In this document: positions 19,237-28,716 of the stretch, in pieces
How positions within the stretch are numbered: position 1 is the stretch's first letter
Layout: the number at the start of each line of letters is the position of its first letter
Source: Sphingomonas sp. EC-HK361
GTDB taxonomy: Bacteria; Pseudomonadota; Alphaproteobacteria; Sphingomonadales; Sphingomonadaceae
Length of the DNA stretch: 64,000 bases
Reading direction: 5' to 3'
NCBI RefSeq assembly: GCF_902498785.1
Contig: NZ_LR701493.1
Location: 1,054,724 to 1,118,723, forward strand
Made by a program: the position numbers and the translations under genes
Notes under the pieces: model-generated
Seen by the model: the letters and a program-made list of their open reading frames with translations, nothing else
What the model was told of the DNA's origin: nothing
The model's database searches: none

Positions 19237-19344
19237 CGTCACCCCGGACTTTGTTCCGGGGTCTACTGCGCAGCGATGACGATGCCTTATTATGACGAGC
19301 TATGCGTGCGGGTGGGTAGACCCCGGAACAAGTCCGGGGTGACG
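19237..19344. repeat. Palindromic intergenic element, family A
   Basis: An inverted repeat of about 108 bp lies between converging genes. The left arm CGTCACCCCGGACTTTGTTC is complementary to the right end GAACAAGTCCGGGGTGACG except for one position. The centre is unpaired. It may act as a bidirectional transcription barrier, although it lacks T tracts. Confidence 0.8.
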
Positions 19345-19350
19345 GGTGGA

Positions 19351-19965
19351 CTACGTCCGGCGCAGTAAATCCACCGCGTCAGCCAACCGCTCGTCGAGTA
19401 GCTCCAGCAATCCCGTCCAGTCGAGCAGCTTGCCCAGTTCGCCCGCCCCATCGGAAACGCCGCGCAGGCCTGCGAGCGGCACGCCAAAGCGCTGGCAGGC
19501 GCGCAGCACCGCGAAAGTCTCCATATCGACCATGTCGGCGTCGATCGCGGCATAGGCGTCGCCGCTGACGATATCGCTGCCGGTCGATAACGTAGCGGTC
19601 GGCACGCCGGTGAAGGGCGTGTCCAGCGGCTGGACCGGCGCCAGGTCGAGGAACGGCGTCACGCCTTTGGGGATGCCGAGCGCGCTGGCGTCGATGTCGC
19701 GCCACGATACGCTCGCGATCTGATAGACCGCGCCAAGCGTGCAGCGCCGCGACCCCGCCGAGCCGAGCGAAACCACGCGGTCGGGCAGGGCACTCTTGTC
19801 GGCGAGCGCCTGCAACGCCAGAGCCGTGCCGATCGCCGCCTCGATCGGGCCGACGCCGGTGATGAGCGGGTTGATCCGCGCGCGCAGGGCGGGGCCGTAT
19901 TCGTGGGTCGTCGCCATGACGAACAGCGTGCGCCGCCCGCCGATCTCGGCGCAGTCCCAGGTCAA
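19351..19965 (-). CDS. 5'-methylthioadenosine/S-adenosylhomocysteine nucleosidase-like protein
   Basis: This 204-residue protein is a nucleoside phosphorylase/nucleosidase-fold enzyme. ITGVGPIEAAIG near residue 30 and VVSLGSAGS near 60 form the ribose/base pocket, VDMETFAVL near 145 holds the key glutamate, and GVSD near 167 holds the catalytic aspartate. The start is taken as TTG 19965, which overlaps the glpK stop as TTGA and keeps the N-terminal strand; ATG 19917 is the alternative. It is slightly short for the family (about 230). It probably acts in purine or AdoMet by-product salvage. Coupling to glpK is structural, not obviously metabolic. Confidence 0.8.
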   Translation of the reverse strand: MTWDCAEIGGRRTLFVMATTHEYGPALRARINPLITGVGPIEAAIGTALALQALADKSALPDRVVSLGSAGSRRCTLGAVYQIASVSWRDIDASALGIPKGVTPFLDLAPVQPLDTPFTGVPTATLSTGSDIVSGDAYAAIDADMVDMETFAVLRACQRFGVPLAGLRGVSDGAGELGKLLDWTGLLELLDERLADAVDLLRRT

Positions 19966-21419
19966 TCCGGCAGCACCGCTGATACCGCCGCTTTCCACCC
20001 GGCAAGCCGTTCCTCTCGCACGCCAGCCTCGATCGTCGGCTCGAACATCTCGACCTTGCCGCGCATCGCCGCGGCCTCGCTCAGATCGCGGAACATGCCG
20101 CACCCGACACCCGCCAGCATCGCGGCGCCCAGCGCGGTCGTTTCGGCGAACTTCGGCCTTTCCACCGTCAGCCCCAGCATGTCGGCCATGTCCTGCGCCA
20201 TCCAGTCGTTGGCGACCATGCCGCCGTCGATCCGCAGCTGCGACCAGTCCGCGCCGTCGGCGGCAAAGGCAGTCTTCAGGTCATGCGCCTGATGCGCCAT
20301 CGCCTCCAGTGCGGCGCGCACGATGTGGGGCTTGCCGGTCGCGAAGCTGAGGCCGGAGATCGCCGCCCGCGCCTCAGGCTCCCACCACGGTGCGCCGAGA
20401 CCGGACAGGGCCGGGACGAGATACACGCCGCCATTGTCATCGACGCTGCGGGCCAGCGCATCCGTTTCGCTCGCCGCCGCGATCAGCCCGACCGAATCGC
20501 GCAGCCATTTTATTAGGCTCCCGGCGACGAATACCGATCCTTCCAGTGCGTATTGGCGTTCGCCGTTCAGCTGCCATGCGACGGTCGCGAGCAGCCTGTG
20601 TGTGGATTTGGGCGGTGTCGTGCCCGCCTGGGTCAGCACGAACGCGCCGGTGCCGAACGTCGCCTTGGTGTCGCCCTCGCCGAGACAGGCCTGTCCGATC
20701 GTCGCGGCCTGCTGGTCGCCCGCAAGGCCGCACACCGGGATCGACCCGCCGAACAGTGTCGTCCGTCCGAACTCGCCCGCACAGTCGACGATCTCGGGGA
20801 GCGCACGGCGCGGCGCGCCGAACAGGTCCGCCAGCTCGTCATCCCAGCCGCCGTCGAGCGCCATCAGTGCGGTGCGGCTGGCGTTGGAGGCGTCGGTGAC
20901 GTGCGCGCCGGTCAATTTCCAGACGAGCCAGCTCTCGATCGTGCCGACCGCCAGCCGGTCGCCCGCCTCGGCGAGTTGCGGCCATTCGCGCATCGCCCAG
21001 CCCATCTTGGAGCCGGAGAAGTAGGGATCGAGGATCAAGCCGGTCTTGGCTTGCACTGCATCCTCGTGGTCCGCATCCCTGAGCGCGCGGCAATCGGCGG
21101 CGGTGCGGCGGTCCTGCCAGACGATCGCGGGCGCCAGCGGCTCGCCGGTCGTCTTGTCCCAGAACACCACCGTCTCGCGCTGGTTGGTGATGCCGATCGC
21201 GGCGATATGCTGCGGCCCGCCCGCCTGCGCGACCATCGCGCCGGCGACCCGCAGCGTCTTGCGCCAGATTTCGGCGGCGTCATGCTCGACCCAGCCGGGG
21301 CGGGGATAATGCTGCTCCAGCTCGGTCTGCTCGCTCGCATGGCAGCGCCCGCCGGCGCCGAACAGCATCGCGCGGGTCGAGGTCGTGCCCTCGTCGATGA
21401 CCAGAATCTTCTTATCCAT
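19962..21419 (-). CDS. glpK: Glycerol kinase
   Basis: Glycerol kinase phosphorylates glycerol with ATP to sn-glycerol 3-phosphate. The 485-residue protein shows FGGY-family motifs: DEGTTSTRAMLF near residue 9, the glycerol-binding NQRETVVFWDKTTG near 79, IVWQDRRTA near 98 and the ATP-site ATFGTGAFVL near 258. The second FGGY signature is near 360 (GKPHIVRAALEAMAHQ). No glpF, glpD or glpR gene is adjacent. Its stop overlaps the TTG start of the nucleosidase gene, so both are likely on one leftward transcript. Confidence 0.95.
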   Translation of the reverse strand: MDKKILVIDEGTTSTRAMLFGAGGRCHASEQTELEQHYPRPGWVEHDAAEIWRKTLRVAGAMVAQAGGPQHIAAIGITNQRETVVFWDKTTGEPLAPAIVWQDRRTAADCRALRDADHEDAVQAKTGLILDPYFSGSKMGWAMREWPQLAEAGDRLAVGTIESWLVWKLTGAHVTDASNASRTALMALDGGWDDELADLFGAPRRALPEIVDCAGEFGRTTLFGGSIPVCGLAGDQQAATIGQACLGEGDTKATFGTGAFVLTQAGTTPPKSTHRLLATVAWQLNGERQYALEGSVFVAGSLIKWLRDSVGLIAAASETDALARSVDDNGGVYLVPALSGLGAPWWEPEARAAISGLSFATGKPHIVRAALEAMAHQAHDLKTAFAADGADWSQLRIDGGMVANDWMAQDMADMLGLTVERPKFAETTALGAAMLAGVGCGMFRDLSEAAAMRGKVEMFEPTIEAGVREERLAGWKAAVSAVLPD

Positions 21420-21492
21420 GGGCGAACGCTAGCGCGGATTACATCGCGACCGAAACCCGCTAGTTTCAAATCCGTCGCTCGAAAGGATGTTG

Positions 21493-22731
21493 ATGGCCGA
21501 CCTACCCGATTCCGAACCCGTCGCCGCAGCATCGCCGACCGTGCCAGCGGCGGCGGGCGCCTTCGGGCTGCCGATCGGGGGGGATTCGCCGGAAGACATG
21601 CGCATCGCACTCCGGCGCGATAGGCTGCTCGCGGCGCTGACGCTGTTGGCCGGGGTCGGGGTCGCGCTCGGCACGCCGTTCGCGCTGAAGAGCGGGGCGG
21701 AGTTCTTCCTGCCGACGACGGCGGCGCTCGTCATCGGGATCGCGCTCATTCCGCTGCTGGAGTGGTTCGAGCGGCGCGGGTTGCCGTCCGCGCTTGCGGC
21801 GTTCATTTGCGTGATCCTGTTCGTCGCCGCGGCGAACATCGCGCTGGCCGCGATCGTGGTGCCAGCGACCGAGTTCTTTCGCCTGCTGCCGCTGCGGATC
21901 GGCCGGATCCAGCACAATCTCGCGCCGCTGCTCGATCTCTATTCGAACCTGGAAAAATACGCGAACCGGACGCTGCGCCAGATCGCATCGACTCCGCCCA
22001 GGGCGAGTCCGACGGCAGCGGTTTCGCCGCCAAGCTCGATTCTGGAGCTTGCGGCGACCTCGGCACCGGCGGCGATCATCCAGGTCTTCTACGGCATCCT
22101 CGTCGCGTTCTTCTTTCTCGCAAGCTGGACGAAGCTGCGCAAGCGCACGATCACCGGGCGGATGAGCTTCGGCGGTGCCATGGCGACCGCGCGGGTCATC
22201 CAGGATGTGGTCGATGACGTCTCGGCCTATCTCGGCACGATCACCGCGATCAACGTCCTGCTGGGCCTTATCGTCGCGGGCGCCTTCTACGCCATCGGCA
22301 TGCCGTTTCCGCTGATGTGGGGCGGTCTGGTGACGCTGCTGAACTATATCCCCTATTTCGGGCCCGTCATTGCCGCGCTGCTGATGGCGATCGGCGGGCT
22401 GATGACCTTCACCGACGTGTGGATGGCGATGGTCCCGCCGGCGATCATGATCGGCTGCCATCTGGTCGAGGCGAACATCGTGACCCCGCTGATCGTCGGC
22501 CACCGACTTACCGTCAGCCCGATCCTGATCCTCATATCGATCAGCTTCTGGGGCTGGGTTTGGGGGACGACCGGCGCGCTGCTGGCGGTGCCGCTGCTCA
22601 TCATCATCCAGACGGTGATCGGTGCGGCCGGCAAGCCCGATATTGCCGGCTTCCTGTTCGAGCACGGGACGCTCGTCCAGCAGCGCCCGAAGGGTGGCAA
22701 ACGATGGCGGAATGCCGAGCCTGAAATCTGA
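21493..22731 (+). CDS. AI-2E family transporter (PerM-like permease)
   Basis: This 412-residue integral membrane protein belongs to the AI-2E/PerM permease family. Eight hydrophobic segments can be made out, including LLAALTLLAGVGVALGTPF near residue 40, the pair around 80-120, LLGLIVAGAFYAIGM near 255, and the last near 355. The conserved LLNYIPYFGPVIAAL motif is near 280. ATG 21493 is preferred over ATG 21487 because it leaves a normal six-base gap after AAAGG. The family name reflects one member; the true substrate here is unknown. It is transcribed away from glpK and ends 73 bases before tRNA-Asp. Confidence 0.88.
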   Translation: MADLPDSEPVAAASPTVPAAAGAFGLPIGGDSPEDMRIALRRDRLLAALTLLAGVGVALGTPFALKSGAEFFLPTTAALVIGIALIPLLEWFERRGLPSALAAFICVILFVAAANIALAAIVVPATEFFRLLPLRIGRIQHNLAPLLDLYSNLEKYANRTLRQIASTPPRASPTAAVSPPSSILELAATSAPAAIIQVFYGILVAFFFLASWTKLRKRTITGRMSFGGAMATARVIQDVVDDVSAYLGTITAINVLLGLIVAGAFYAIGMPFPLMWGGLVTLLNYIPYFGPVIAALLMAIGGLMTFTDVWMAMVPPAIMIGCHLVEANIVTPLIVGHRLTVSPILILISISFWGWVWGTTGALLAVPLLIIIQTVIGAAGKPDIAGFLFEHGTLVQQRPKGGKRWRNAEPEI

Positions 22732-22756
22732 TTCCGAAAGAATGTCGTGGGCGCTG

Positions 22757-22783
22757 TTGACAGGTCCGGAAGGGTGCCATAGT
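22757..22783 (+). promoter_or_regulatory. Probable sigma-70 promoter of tRNA-Asp
   Basis: A perfect TTGACA at 22757-22762 is followed after 15 bases by CATAGT (22778-22783), or after 17 bases by TAGTGG. It is placed about 21 bases before the tRNA. The -35 match is strong; the -10 is weak. Confidence 0.6.
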
Positions 22784-22804
22784 GGGCGCGCCTCAACGCT
22801 TTCA

Positions 22805-22881
<77 letters not shown>

Positions 22882-23050
22882 TTCCTTCGCAAAGGATGGC
22901 GTAGCGAACACCGAAAAATTAGTCGTTTAAGTCAGGTCGCGACAGGCTTTGGCAAGCTTTTCAGGTGTCTTCAGCGGATGCGAGGGAGGGGCTGCGTCGA
23001 TGCCCCGATGTCTCGACATACCTCGCCGCGAACGGGTTGGGTAGTCTCCT

Positions 23051-23737
23051 TCAGCCGCCCGTCATTGCACGCTCGAAGGCTTGAACCGCCGCCACCTCGT
23101 CGCCACCCCAGACCGCGTTCGAAACCGCGAGGAAATCGGCTCCAGCGGCCACAAGCGGCGCGGCATTGTCCGGCGTGATCCCGCCGATCGCGACCGAGGG
23201 CAGTTCGAACAGCGTCGACCACCAGGACAGGATCGACATTTCCGGCCGGTGCTTCGTCGCCTTGGTCGTCGTCGGGAAGAACGCTCCGAACGCGACATAG
23301 TCCGCCCCGGCCTCGCCCGCCTCCATCGCAAGGTGCCGGCTGTCGTGGCAGGTCACGCCGATCTGAACTTCTGGCCCCAGCACTGCGCGCGCGTCGCGCG
23401 GATCGCCGTCGTCCTGCCCCAGATGGACCCCGTCGGCGCCCAGCCGCTTGGCAAGGCTAACGCTGTCGTTGACGATAAAGGCCACCTCACGATCGCTGCA
23501 GATGCGCTGGAGCGGCTCTGCGAACGCGGCGGCGGCATGCTGGTCGATGTCCTTGGCGCGAAACTGGAAGGCGGCCACCGGACCGGCATCGAGCGCCCGG
23601 GCAAGGCGATCGGGAAAGGCGCCGCTCATGTCGAGCGGCGAGACGAGATAGAGCTGGCAGGGTGGCCTGCGCATGTCGCGCACGAACTTTTCAGCGAAAT
23701 CGGGATCTAGCGGGCCGAGCGGGTCTTGGATGTCCAT
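23051..23737 (-). CDS. thiE: Thiamine phosphate synthase
   Basis: ThiE joins hydroxymethylpyrimidine diphosphate and thiazole phosphate to make thiamine phosphate. The 228-residue TIM-barrel protein shows FQFRAKDID near residue 57, the diphosphate-binding [23 protein letters not shown] near 87-109, GVTCHDSRH near 124, [10 protein letters not shown] near 147 and the C-terminal AIGGITPDN. Start ATG 23737 is chosen over an upstream in-frame codon because the extension is low-complexity and unlike the family. No other thiamine gene or TPP riboswitch is visible beside it. It follows the O-methyltransferase gene at a 35-base gap. Confidence 0.9.
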   Translation of the reverse strand: MDIQDPLGPLDPDFAEKFVRDMRRPPCQLYLVSPLDMSGAFPDRLARALDAGPVAAFQFRAKDIDQHAAAAFAEPLQRICSDREVAFIVNDSVSLAKRLGADGVHLGQDDGDPRDARAVLGPEVQIGVTCHDSRHLAMEAGEAGADYVAFGAFFPTTTKATKHRPEMSILSWWSTLFELPSVAIGGITPDNAAPLVAAGADFLAVSNAVWGGDEVAAVQAFERAMTGG

Positions 23738-23772
23738 GCGGTTCCCTAGCGCGTCGGGTCCGCGCACGGAAG

Positions 23773-24444
23773 TTAGTCGACGATGGCGATCAGAAAGCCG
23801 TCCCATTTCTTGCTGCCGACCGTCTGGATCGCGGTGGCGGTCAGCCGCGGTTCGGCCGCGACCGCTTCGAACAGAGCGCGCGTGCCGATCACGCGGTCGT
23901 CAGCGGAGGCTGCGTCCAGGATTTCCCCCTCGCGCACCACATTGTCGACCATAATGGTCGTGCCGGGGCGCGACAGCCGCAGCGCGGCGTGGAGATAGGC
24001 GACGTTGGATGGCTTGTCCGCGTCGATGAAGATGAGGTCGAACGGGCCGCTAACGCTCGCGAGCGTTTCCACCGCTGGGCCGATGACGATCTCGACGCGT
24101 TCGCCGACACCTGCGCGGTCGAGATTGTCGCGCGCGACGGCCGCGTGATGCGGGTCGATCTCCAGCGTCACGACGCTGCCTGTCGGCCCCACGGCGCGAG
24201 CGAGCTCGATCGTCGAGTAGCCGCCGAGCGTTCCGACCTCCAGTACGCGCCGGGCGTTCGCCATGCGCACCAGCAGATGGAGCATCCGTCCCTGCGGTGG
24301 CGACACGTCGATATCGGGCAAGCCAGCGGCCGCATTGGCCGCGAGCGCACCTTCCAGCGCCGTATCGCGGCCGAGAAGATGTTCGGCGATGTAGCGGTCG
24401 ACCGCCTCCCAGGCCGGATCGGGCGGGGAGAGGCGCTCGACCAC
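23773..24444 (-). CDS. Class I SAM-dependent O-methyltransferase
   Basis: This 223-residue enzyme is of the caffeoyl-CoA/catechol O-methyltransferase type (Methyltransf_3). The AdoMet-binding motif [16 protein letters not shown] is near residue 70, [16 protein letters not shown] near 96, the metal-binding [10 protein letters not shown] near 140, and VDNVVREG near 170. Start GTG 24444 lies just after the aldolase stop with GAGGAA as ribosome site, so the two genes are coupled. The methyl acceptor is unknown. Its association with a glycolytic gene is probably only positional. Confidence 0.9.
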   Translation of the reverse strand: MVERLSPPDPAWEAVDRYIAEHLLGRDTALEGALAANAAAGLPDIDVSPPQGRMLHLLVRMANARRVLEVGTLGGYSTIELARAVGPTGSVVTLEIDPHHAAVARDNLDRAGVGERVEIVIGPAVETLASVSGPFDLIFIDADKPSNVAYLHAALRLSRPGTTIMVDNVVREGEILDAASADDRVIGTRALFEAVAAEPRLTATAIQTVGSKKWDGFLIAIVD

Positions 24445-24448
24445 CGCC

Positions 24449-25357
24449 TTATTCCTCGCCCTTGTAGATGCGCACGAGTTTGTCGAGCATCGCGAGCGCC
24501 TCGTCACGCGGACGCTGGAAGGTGTTGCGGCCGATGATCGACCCGTTGCCGCCGCCGTCGCGAATGTCGCGTGCGTCCTGAAAGACCGCATCGGCGCCCT
24601 TGGCCGCGCCGCCGGAAAAGACGTTGATCCGGCGCCCGGCAAAGCTCGCCTGGCGGACATGCGCGACGCGCTTGGCCATCGTCGACCAGTCGCCGCCCTC
24701 ATACGCCTTTTTAGCGTCCTTCTGCTCGATATGGTCGGTCGGCAGCTTGGTCTTGATGATGTGCGCGCCGAGCAGCGCCGCCATGTGCGCGGCATAGGCG
24801 CCGACATCGAGCGCGAGTTCACCGTCCTTCGACAACTCGCCGCCGCGCGGGTAGGACCAGAGGACCGAGACGAGCCCGACCGCCTTCGCCTGCGCGGACA
24901 ACTCGCGAAACTCCTCCATCATCTCGAAGATGTTGTCAGAGCCGGGATAGATGGTGAAGCCGATCGCGGCGCAGCCGAGGCGTAGCGCGTCGTCGACGCC
25001 GCCGGTCACGGCCTGATCGATCGAGGTCGCCCAGCTGTTCGAGCTGTTCACTTTCAGAATGGTCGGAATCTGGCCGGCAAATGTCTCGGCGCCCGCTTCC
25101 AGCATACCAAGCGGAGCGGCATAGGCGCTGAGCCCCGCATCGATCGCAAGCTGGTAATGGTAATGCGGATCATAGGCCGGCGGGTTGATCGCGAAGCTGC
25201 GCGCAGGGCCATGTTCGAACCCCTGGTCGACCGGCAGGATGATGAGCTTGCCTGTGCCGCCAAGCCGTCCCTGCATCAGGATGCGGGCGAGATTCGCCTT
25301 CGTGGCGGGGCTGTCCGATTCATATTTTTCCAGGATCGCACGTACGGCCGGGGTCAT
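24449..25357 (-). CDS. Class I fructose-bisphosphate aldolase (DhnA/FbaB type)
   Basis: This 302-residue aldolase cleaves fructose 1,6-bisphosphate by a Schiff-base mechanism and belongs to the archaeal-type class I group. Visible motifs are ILPVDQGFEHGP near residue 40, KVNSSNSW near 103, IGFTIYPGSDN near 133 and VFSGGAAKGADAVF near 246. The Schiff-base lysine is expected in the TKLPTDH region near 203. It is separated from pgk by a toxin-antitoxin pair, and the O-methyltransferase gene follows it directly. Confidence 0.9.
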   Translation of the reverse strand: MTPAVRAILEKYESDSPATKANLARILMQGRLGGTGKLIILPVDQGFEHGPARSFAINPPAYDPHYHYQLAIDAGLSAYAAPLGMLEAGAETFAGQIPTILKVNSSNSWATSIDQAVTGGVDDALRLGCAAIGFTIYPGSDNIFEMMEEFRELSAQAKAVGLVSVLWSYPRGGELSKDGELALDVGAYAAHMAALLGAHIIKTKLPTDHIEQKDAKKAYEGGDWSTMAKRVAHVRQASFAGRRINVFSGGAAKGADAVFQDARDIRDGGGNGSIIGRNTFQRPRDEALAMLDKLVRIYKGEE

Positions 25358-25377
25358 CGCATTTCCTTTTCGGTTAA

Positions 25378-25710
25378 TTACAAAGTTAGCCAGCGGCGAA
25401 GCGCCTGATCGACCTGTTCCATCGCGGTCGGGGAGGCACGGCCGATCGCGCGGACTATTCTGGCCCGACGAAGTGACTGGACCTTGTCGATCTGCACTTC
25501 ACTCTCCTCGCGCAAACCGGTGCCCGGTTCCGGCGCAAAAGCGATCCGAAACAGGGCATTGCCGGTAACGATACTGGTGATGGGGCAAAGCGTGAACGAC
25601 CCGTGCGACGCATTGAACAGATCGGACTGGACGACGAGGAACGGACGGGGCTTGGCAGAATAGTCGCCGGGCCCCGCCGCCAGCACGATCATTCCGCGGC
25701 TTATTTCCAA
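25378..25710 (-). CDS. PemK/MazF-type toxin
   Basis: This 110-residue protein has the MazF/PemK endoribonuclease fold. The start region ISRGMIVLAAGPGDYSAKPRPFLVVQSD matches the family's RGDIV...KPRPALVVQ pattern in shorter pieces (KPRPFLVVQ, PITSIVTG, EESEVQIDKVQSL). TTG 25710 is taken as start because it follows GAGGAC at normal distance and overlaps the antitoxin end by 10 bases; ATG 25692 is possible. It probably cleaves mRNA when freed from its antitoxin. The pair sits between pgk and fba. Confidence 0.88.
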   Translation of the reverse strand: MEISRGMIVLAAGPGDYSAKPRPFLVVQSDLFNASHGSFTLCPITSIVTGNALFRIAFAPEPGTGLREESEVQIDKVQSLRRARIVRAIGRASPTAMEQVDQALRRWLTL

Positions 25711-25937
25711 GAGCCGTCCTCAGCTTCGATTGCCTCCCAGAAGGCGTAATCGTCTGCGGCATCGCCCTCGGTTGCGCGCAGCGACTGGCGCCGCGCTTCG
25801 GCCTTGAACGCCTCGTCGTGGAGATCGACATAGCGGCGAACCGCTTCGCGCGCGATATCGCTCTTGCTGCGCCCCTGCGTGCGCGCGACGGACGCGAGCC
25901 GCTGTTCCAGATCCGTGTCGAGTCGTACACCGAGCAT
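25701..25937 (-). CDS. Ribbon-helix-helix antitoxin
   Basis: This 78-residue acidic protein has an N-terminal ribbon-helix-helix DNA-binding domain (MLGVRLDTDLEQRLASVA, then SKSDIAREAVRRYVD). An acidic C-terminal tail (DDYAFWEAIEAEDGSWK) likely wraps the toxin. GGAGG lies five bases before ATG 25937. A perfect 18-bp palindrome lies directly upstream and is the likely operator, giving autoregulation of the pair. Its end overlaps the toxin start. Confidence 0.88.
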   Translation of the reverse strand: MLGVRLDTDLEQRLASVARTQGRSKSDIAREAVRRYVDLHDEAFKAEARRQSLRATEGDAADDYAFWEAIEAEDGSWK

Positions 25938-25946
25938 ACGCGCCTC

Positions 25947-25964
25947 CGTTTAACGCGTTAAACG
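25947..25964. promoter_or_regulatory. Operator palindrome of the toxin-antitoxin pair
   Basis: The sequence CGTTTAACGCGTTAAACG is a perfect 18-bp palindrome nine bases upstream of the antitoxin ATG and immediately before its GGAGG ribosome site. It is AT-rich compared with its surroundings. Ribbon-helix-helix antitoxins bind such palindromes; binding here is inferred. Confidence 0.75.
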
Positions 25965-25995
25965 CTAGGCTTCGAGCGTCGGCATTTCAACCGTT

Positions 25996-27186
25996 TTACG
26001 TGATGAGCGCCGCCACCCCCGGCAGCTCTCGCCCTTCCATCCATTCGAGGAACGCGCCGCCTGCGGTCGAGACGAAGGTGAAGGAGTCGGCGACGCCCGC
26101 ATGGTTGAGCGCGGCGACGGTGTCGCCGCCGCCCGCGACCGAGACGAGGCTGCCGTCCTCGGTCAACGCCGCGGCGGTCTTTGCCAGCGCGACGGTTGCG
26201 GCGTCGAATGGTGGTGTCTCGAACGCGCCGAGCGGGCCGTTCCAGACGAGCGTGCGGCAATTCTTGAGGACATCACCAAGCGCCTCGACCGCGGCTGGTC
26301 CGATGTCGAGGATCATCTCCTCGGCTGCGACCTCGTGCACGTTGACGGTGCGCGTTTCGGGGTTTGGCTTGAACGCCTTTGCGACGACGACGTCATAGGG
26401 CAGGTGGACGGTGCAGCCGGCCCTGTCCGCCGCGTCCAGAATGTCGTCCGCCGTGCCGGTCAGATCGTGCTCGCACAGGCTCTTGCCGACGTTCACGCCG
26501 CGCGCCGCGAGGAAGGTGTTTGCCATGCCGCCGCCGATGATGAGGTGATCGACGCGAGTGACGAGGTGCTTCAGCACGTCGAGCTTGGACGAAACCTTGG
26601 CCCCGCCTACGACAGCGGCGACGGGATGTTCGGGGTTGCCGAGCGCCTTCTCCAGCGCATCGAGTTCCGCTTCCATCGCCCGTCCGGCGAAGGCGGGGAG
26701 GGCGTGCGCAAGGCCTTCGGTCGAGGCATGGGCGCGGTGGGCGGCGGAGAAGGCGTCGTTGACGTAGAGGTCGCCGAGCGCGACGAAGCGCTCGACCGTC
26801 GCCGCGTCGTTCTTCTCCTCGCCGCCGAAGAAGCGTGTGTTCTCGAGGACCGCGACATCGCCCTCGCGGAGCGCCGCCACACCAGCGGCATCGTTTTCCC
26901 AATCGATGTAGGCGACAGGTCGTCCAAGCACGGCTTCGTATGCGCTGCGGACTCGCGATAGCGACATGCCCGGGTTCGGTTGCCCCTTGGGACGGCCGAA
27001 ATGCGCGAGGATCAGGACGATGGCGCCCTTGTCGGCGAGCTCGGTGACGGTCGGGAGCGTCGCGCGGAGCCGCGTGTCGTCCGTGACGGTATCGCCGTCC
27101 ATCGGCACGTTCAGATCCTCGCGGACCAGCACGCGCTTGCCGCGAACATCGCCCATATCGTCGAGCGTCTTGAAAGGCTTGCTCAT
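25996..27186 (-). CDS. pgk: Phosphoglycerate kinase
   Basis: Pgk transfers phosphate from 1,3-bisphosphoglycerate to ADP in glycolysis. The 396-residue protein has the family motifs [13 protein letters not shown] near residue 19, the arginine-rich [11 protein letters not shown] near 55, [10 protein letters not shown] near 115, [13 protein letters not shown] near 192 and the nucleotide loop [12 protein letters not shown] near 351. Its ATG overlaps the stop of the MOSC gene as ATGA, so the two are translationally coupled. Upstream gap and downstream fba complete a glycolytic run. Confidence 0.96.
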   Translation of the reverse strand: MSKPFKTLDDMGDVRGKRVLVREDLNVPMDGDTVTDDTRLRATLPTVTELADKGAIVLILAHFGRPKGQPNPGMSLSRVRSAYEAVLGRPVAYIDWENDAAGVAALREGDVAVLENTRFFGGEEKNDAATVERFVALGDLYVNDAFSAAHRAHASTEGLAHALPAFAGRAMEAELDALEKALGNPEHPVAAVVGGAKVSSKLDVLKHLVTRVDHLIIGGGMANTFLAARGVNVGKSLCEHDLTGTADDILDAADRAGCTVHLPYDVVVAKAFKPNPETRTVNVHEVAAEEMILDIGPAAVEALGDVLKNCRTLVWNGPLGAFETPPFDAATVALAKTAAALTEDGSLVSVAGGGDTVAALNHAGVADSFTFVSTAGGAFLEWMEGRELPGVAALIT

Positions 27187-27668
27187 GATTCTTCGATCCT
27201 GATCTCATCGCCGACGGTGATGTGGCCGCCGACCTTCACGCGGGTGCAGACGCCGCCGCGCCAGTCGGACGACAGCGCCGCCCTGAGGCCCGGCGCAAGC
27301 GCTTCCATCCGTTCGCACGGATCGGTCTCGCGCGTGACTTCAAGGACTACATCACGGCCGATGCGCAGGCACATGCCGGGCGTTTGCGGCAGATCCATGT
27401 TATCGACCAGCAGGTTGGCACGCCGTTCCTGCCAGGGGATGGAGCGGCCAACATCGGCCATCGCCGCGGCCCAGTCGCGGCGTTCCATCAGCGTCACCTG
27501 ACGGCGCCCGCGTCCGCCGGGTTTCACCGCCCCGCGAAAGTCACCCGTGACGCCCCCATCGATGGTGATCTCGACGGACTCGACGACCTCCATCGGCGCT
27601 TTCGGGAAAGCGTGGCGGGCGATGCCGGTCAAGACTCCGTTCGCGTCCGACGATGCCGATACCCGCAT
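27183..27668 (-). CDS. MOSC domain-containing protein
   Basis: This 161-residue protein matches the MOSC domain of molybdenum-cofactor sulfurase C-termini and YiiM-like proteins. The typical [22 protein letters not shown] segment can be read in pieces ([10 protein letters not shown], then [12 protein letters not shown]), and the conserved cysteine is in WRGGVCTRV near residue 139. ATG 27668 has GAAG upstream; ATG 27704 is an alternative. It sits between gap and pgk and overlaps pgk by four bases. A function in sulfur transfer or detoxification is possible but unproven. Confidence 0.8.
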   Translation of the reverse strand: MRVSASSDANGVLTGIARHAFPKAPMEVVESVEITIDGGVTGDFRGAVKPGGRGRRQVTLMERRDWAAAMADVGRSIPWQERRANLLVDNMDLPQTPGMCLRIGRDVVLEVTRETDPCERMEALAPGLRAALSSDWRGGVCTRVKVGGHITVGDEIRIEES

Positions 27669-27705
27669 CGCGACTTCGCCAGATACGAACGGAGTCTGGC
27701 GCATT

Positions 27706-28716
27706 CTACAGAAACTTCGCCATCGCGGTTGCGGTATCGACCATGCGGTTGGAGAAGCCCCATTCATTGTCGTACCAGCTGACGACCCGCACGAGCTTGC
27801 CGTCGATGACTGCGGTTTCCAGGCTGTCGACGGTCGAGGACTGGGGGGTGTGCATGAGGTCGACCGACACTAGCGGCTCGTCCGAATAGACGAGCACGCC
27901 CTCGAGCGGCCCGCTTTCGGCAGCCGCCTTCAGGATCGCGTTCACCTCGTCGCGGGTCACGTCGCGCGCGGGCGTGAAGGTCAGATCGACGAGGCTGACG
28001 TCGGGCGTCGGCACGCGGATCGCCGAGCCGTCCAGCTTGCCCTTGAGTTCAGGGAGCACTTCGCCGACGGCGCGCGCGGCGCCGGTGGTCGTCGGAATCA
28101 TCGACATACCCGCCGCGCGCGCACGGCGCAGATCGGGGTGGATCTGGTCGAGAATCTTCTGGTCGTTGGTGTAGGCGTGGACAGTCGTCATCAGCCCGCG
28201 TTCGATGCCGATCGCGTCGTTCAGCACCTTTGCAACGGGGGCCAGGCAGTTGGTTGTGCAGGACGCGTTCGAGACGATGGTGTGCTCGGCGGTCAGCTTG
28301 TCGTGGTTGACGCCGTAGACGACGGTCAGGTCGACGCCCTTGCCGGGGGCCGAGATCAGCACTTTCTTCGCACCCGCATCGATGTGCTTCTGGCAGGATG
28401 CCTTGTCGGTGAAGAACCCGGTGCATTCGAGGACGAGATCGACGCCGAGGTCCTTGTGCGGCAGGTTTGCCGGGTCGCGCTCGGCCGTGACGCGGATGCG
28501 CTTGCCGTCGATGACGAGATCGTCGCCATCGGCCGTCACGGTGCCGGGATATTTGCCGTGGACGCTGTCGCGGCTGAAGAGCCAGGCGTTCGACTTCGCA
28601 TCGGCAAGGTCGTTGATCGCGACGAGTTCCAGATCACTGCCGCCGCGTTCGATCATGGCGCGTGCCACGAGCCGACCGATCCGGCCGAAGCCGTTGATCG
28701 CAACCTTCACCGTCAT
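27706..28716 (-). CDS. gap: Glyceraldehyde-3-phosphate dehydrogenase, type I
   Basis: GAPDH converts glyceraldehyde 3-phosphate to 1,3-bisphosphoglycerate with NAD(P). The 336-residue protein starts [16 protein letters not shown] after AGGAGA, and the catalytic cysteine motif [13 protein letters not shown] lies near residue 155. C-terminal [16 protein letters not shown] is typical. It is the first gene of the leftward glycolytic run gap-MOSC-pgk. The 191-base divergent region before the small coiled-coil gene (28717-28907) must hold promoters for both sides but no clear consensus is seen. Confidence 0.96.
   Translation of the reverse strand: MTVKVAINGFGRIGRLVARAMIERGGSDLELVAINDLADAKSNAWLFSRDSVHGKYPGTVTADGDDLVIDGKRIRVTAERDPANLPHKDLGVDLVLECTGFFTDKASCQKHIDAGAKKVLISAPGKGVDLTVVYGVNHDKLTAEHTIVSNASCTTNCLAPVAKVLNDAIGIERGLMTTVHAYTNDQKILDQIHPDLRRARAAGMSMIPTTTGAARAVGEVLPELKGKLDGSAIRVPTPDVSLVDLTFTPARDVTRDEVNAILKAAAESGPLEGVLVYSDEPLVSVDLMHTPQSSTVDSLETAVIDGKLVRVVSWYDNEWGFSNRMVDTATAMAKFL

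Noticed and set aside
22882-23050. Integration site or island remnant at the 3' end of tRNA-Asp
   Set aside because: No integrase, no direct repeat of the tRNA end and no composition change are visible, and the next gene is a housekeeping thiE.
23738-23772. TPP riboswitch near thiE
   Set aside because: The gap before thiE is only 35 bases, too short for a TPP aptamer, and lacks its conserved cores.
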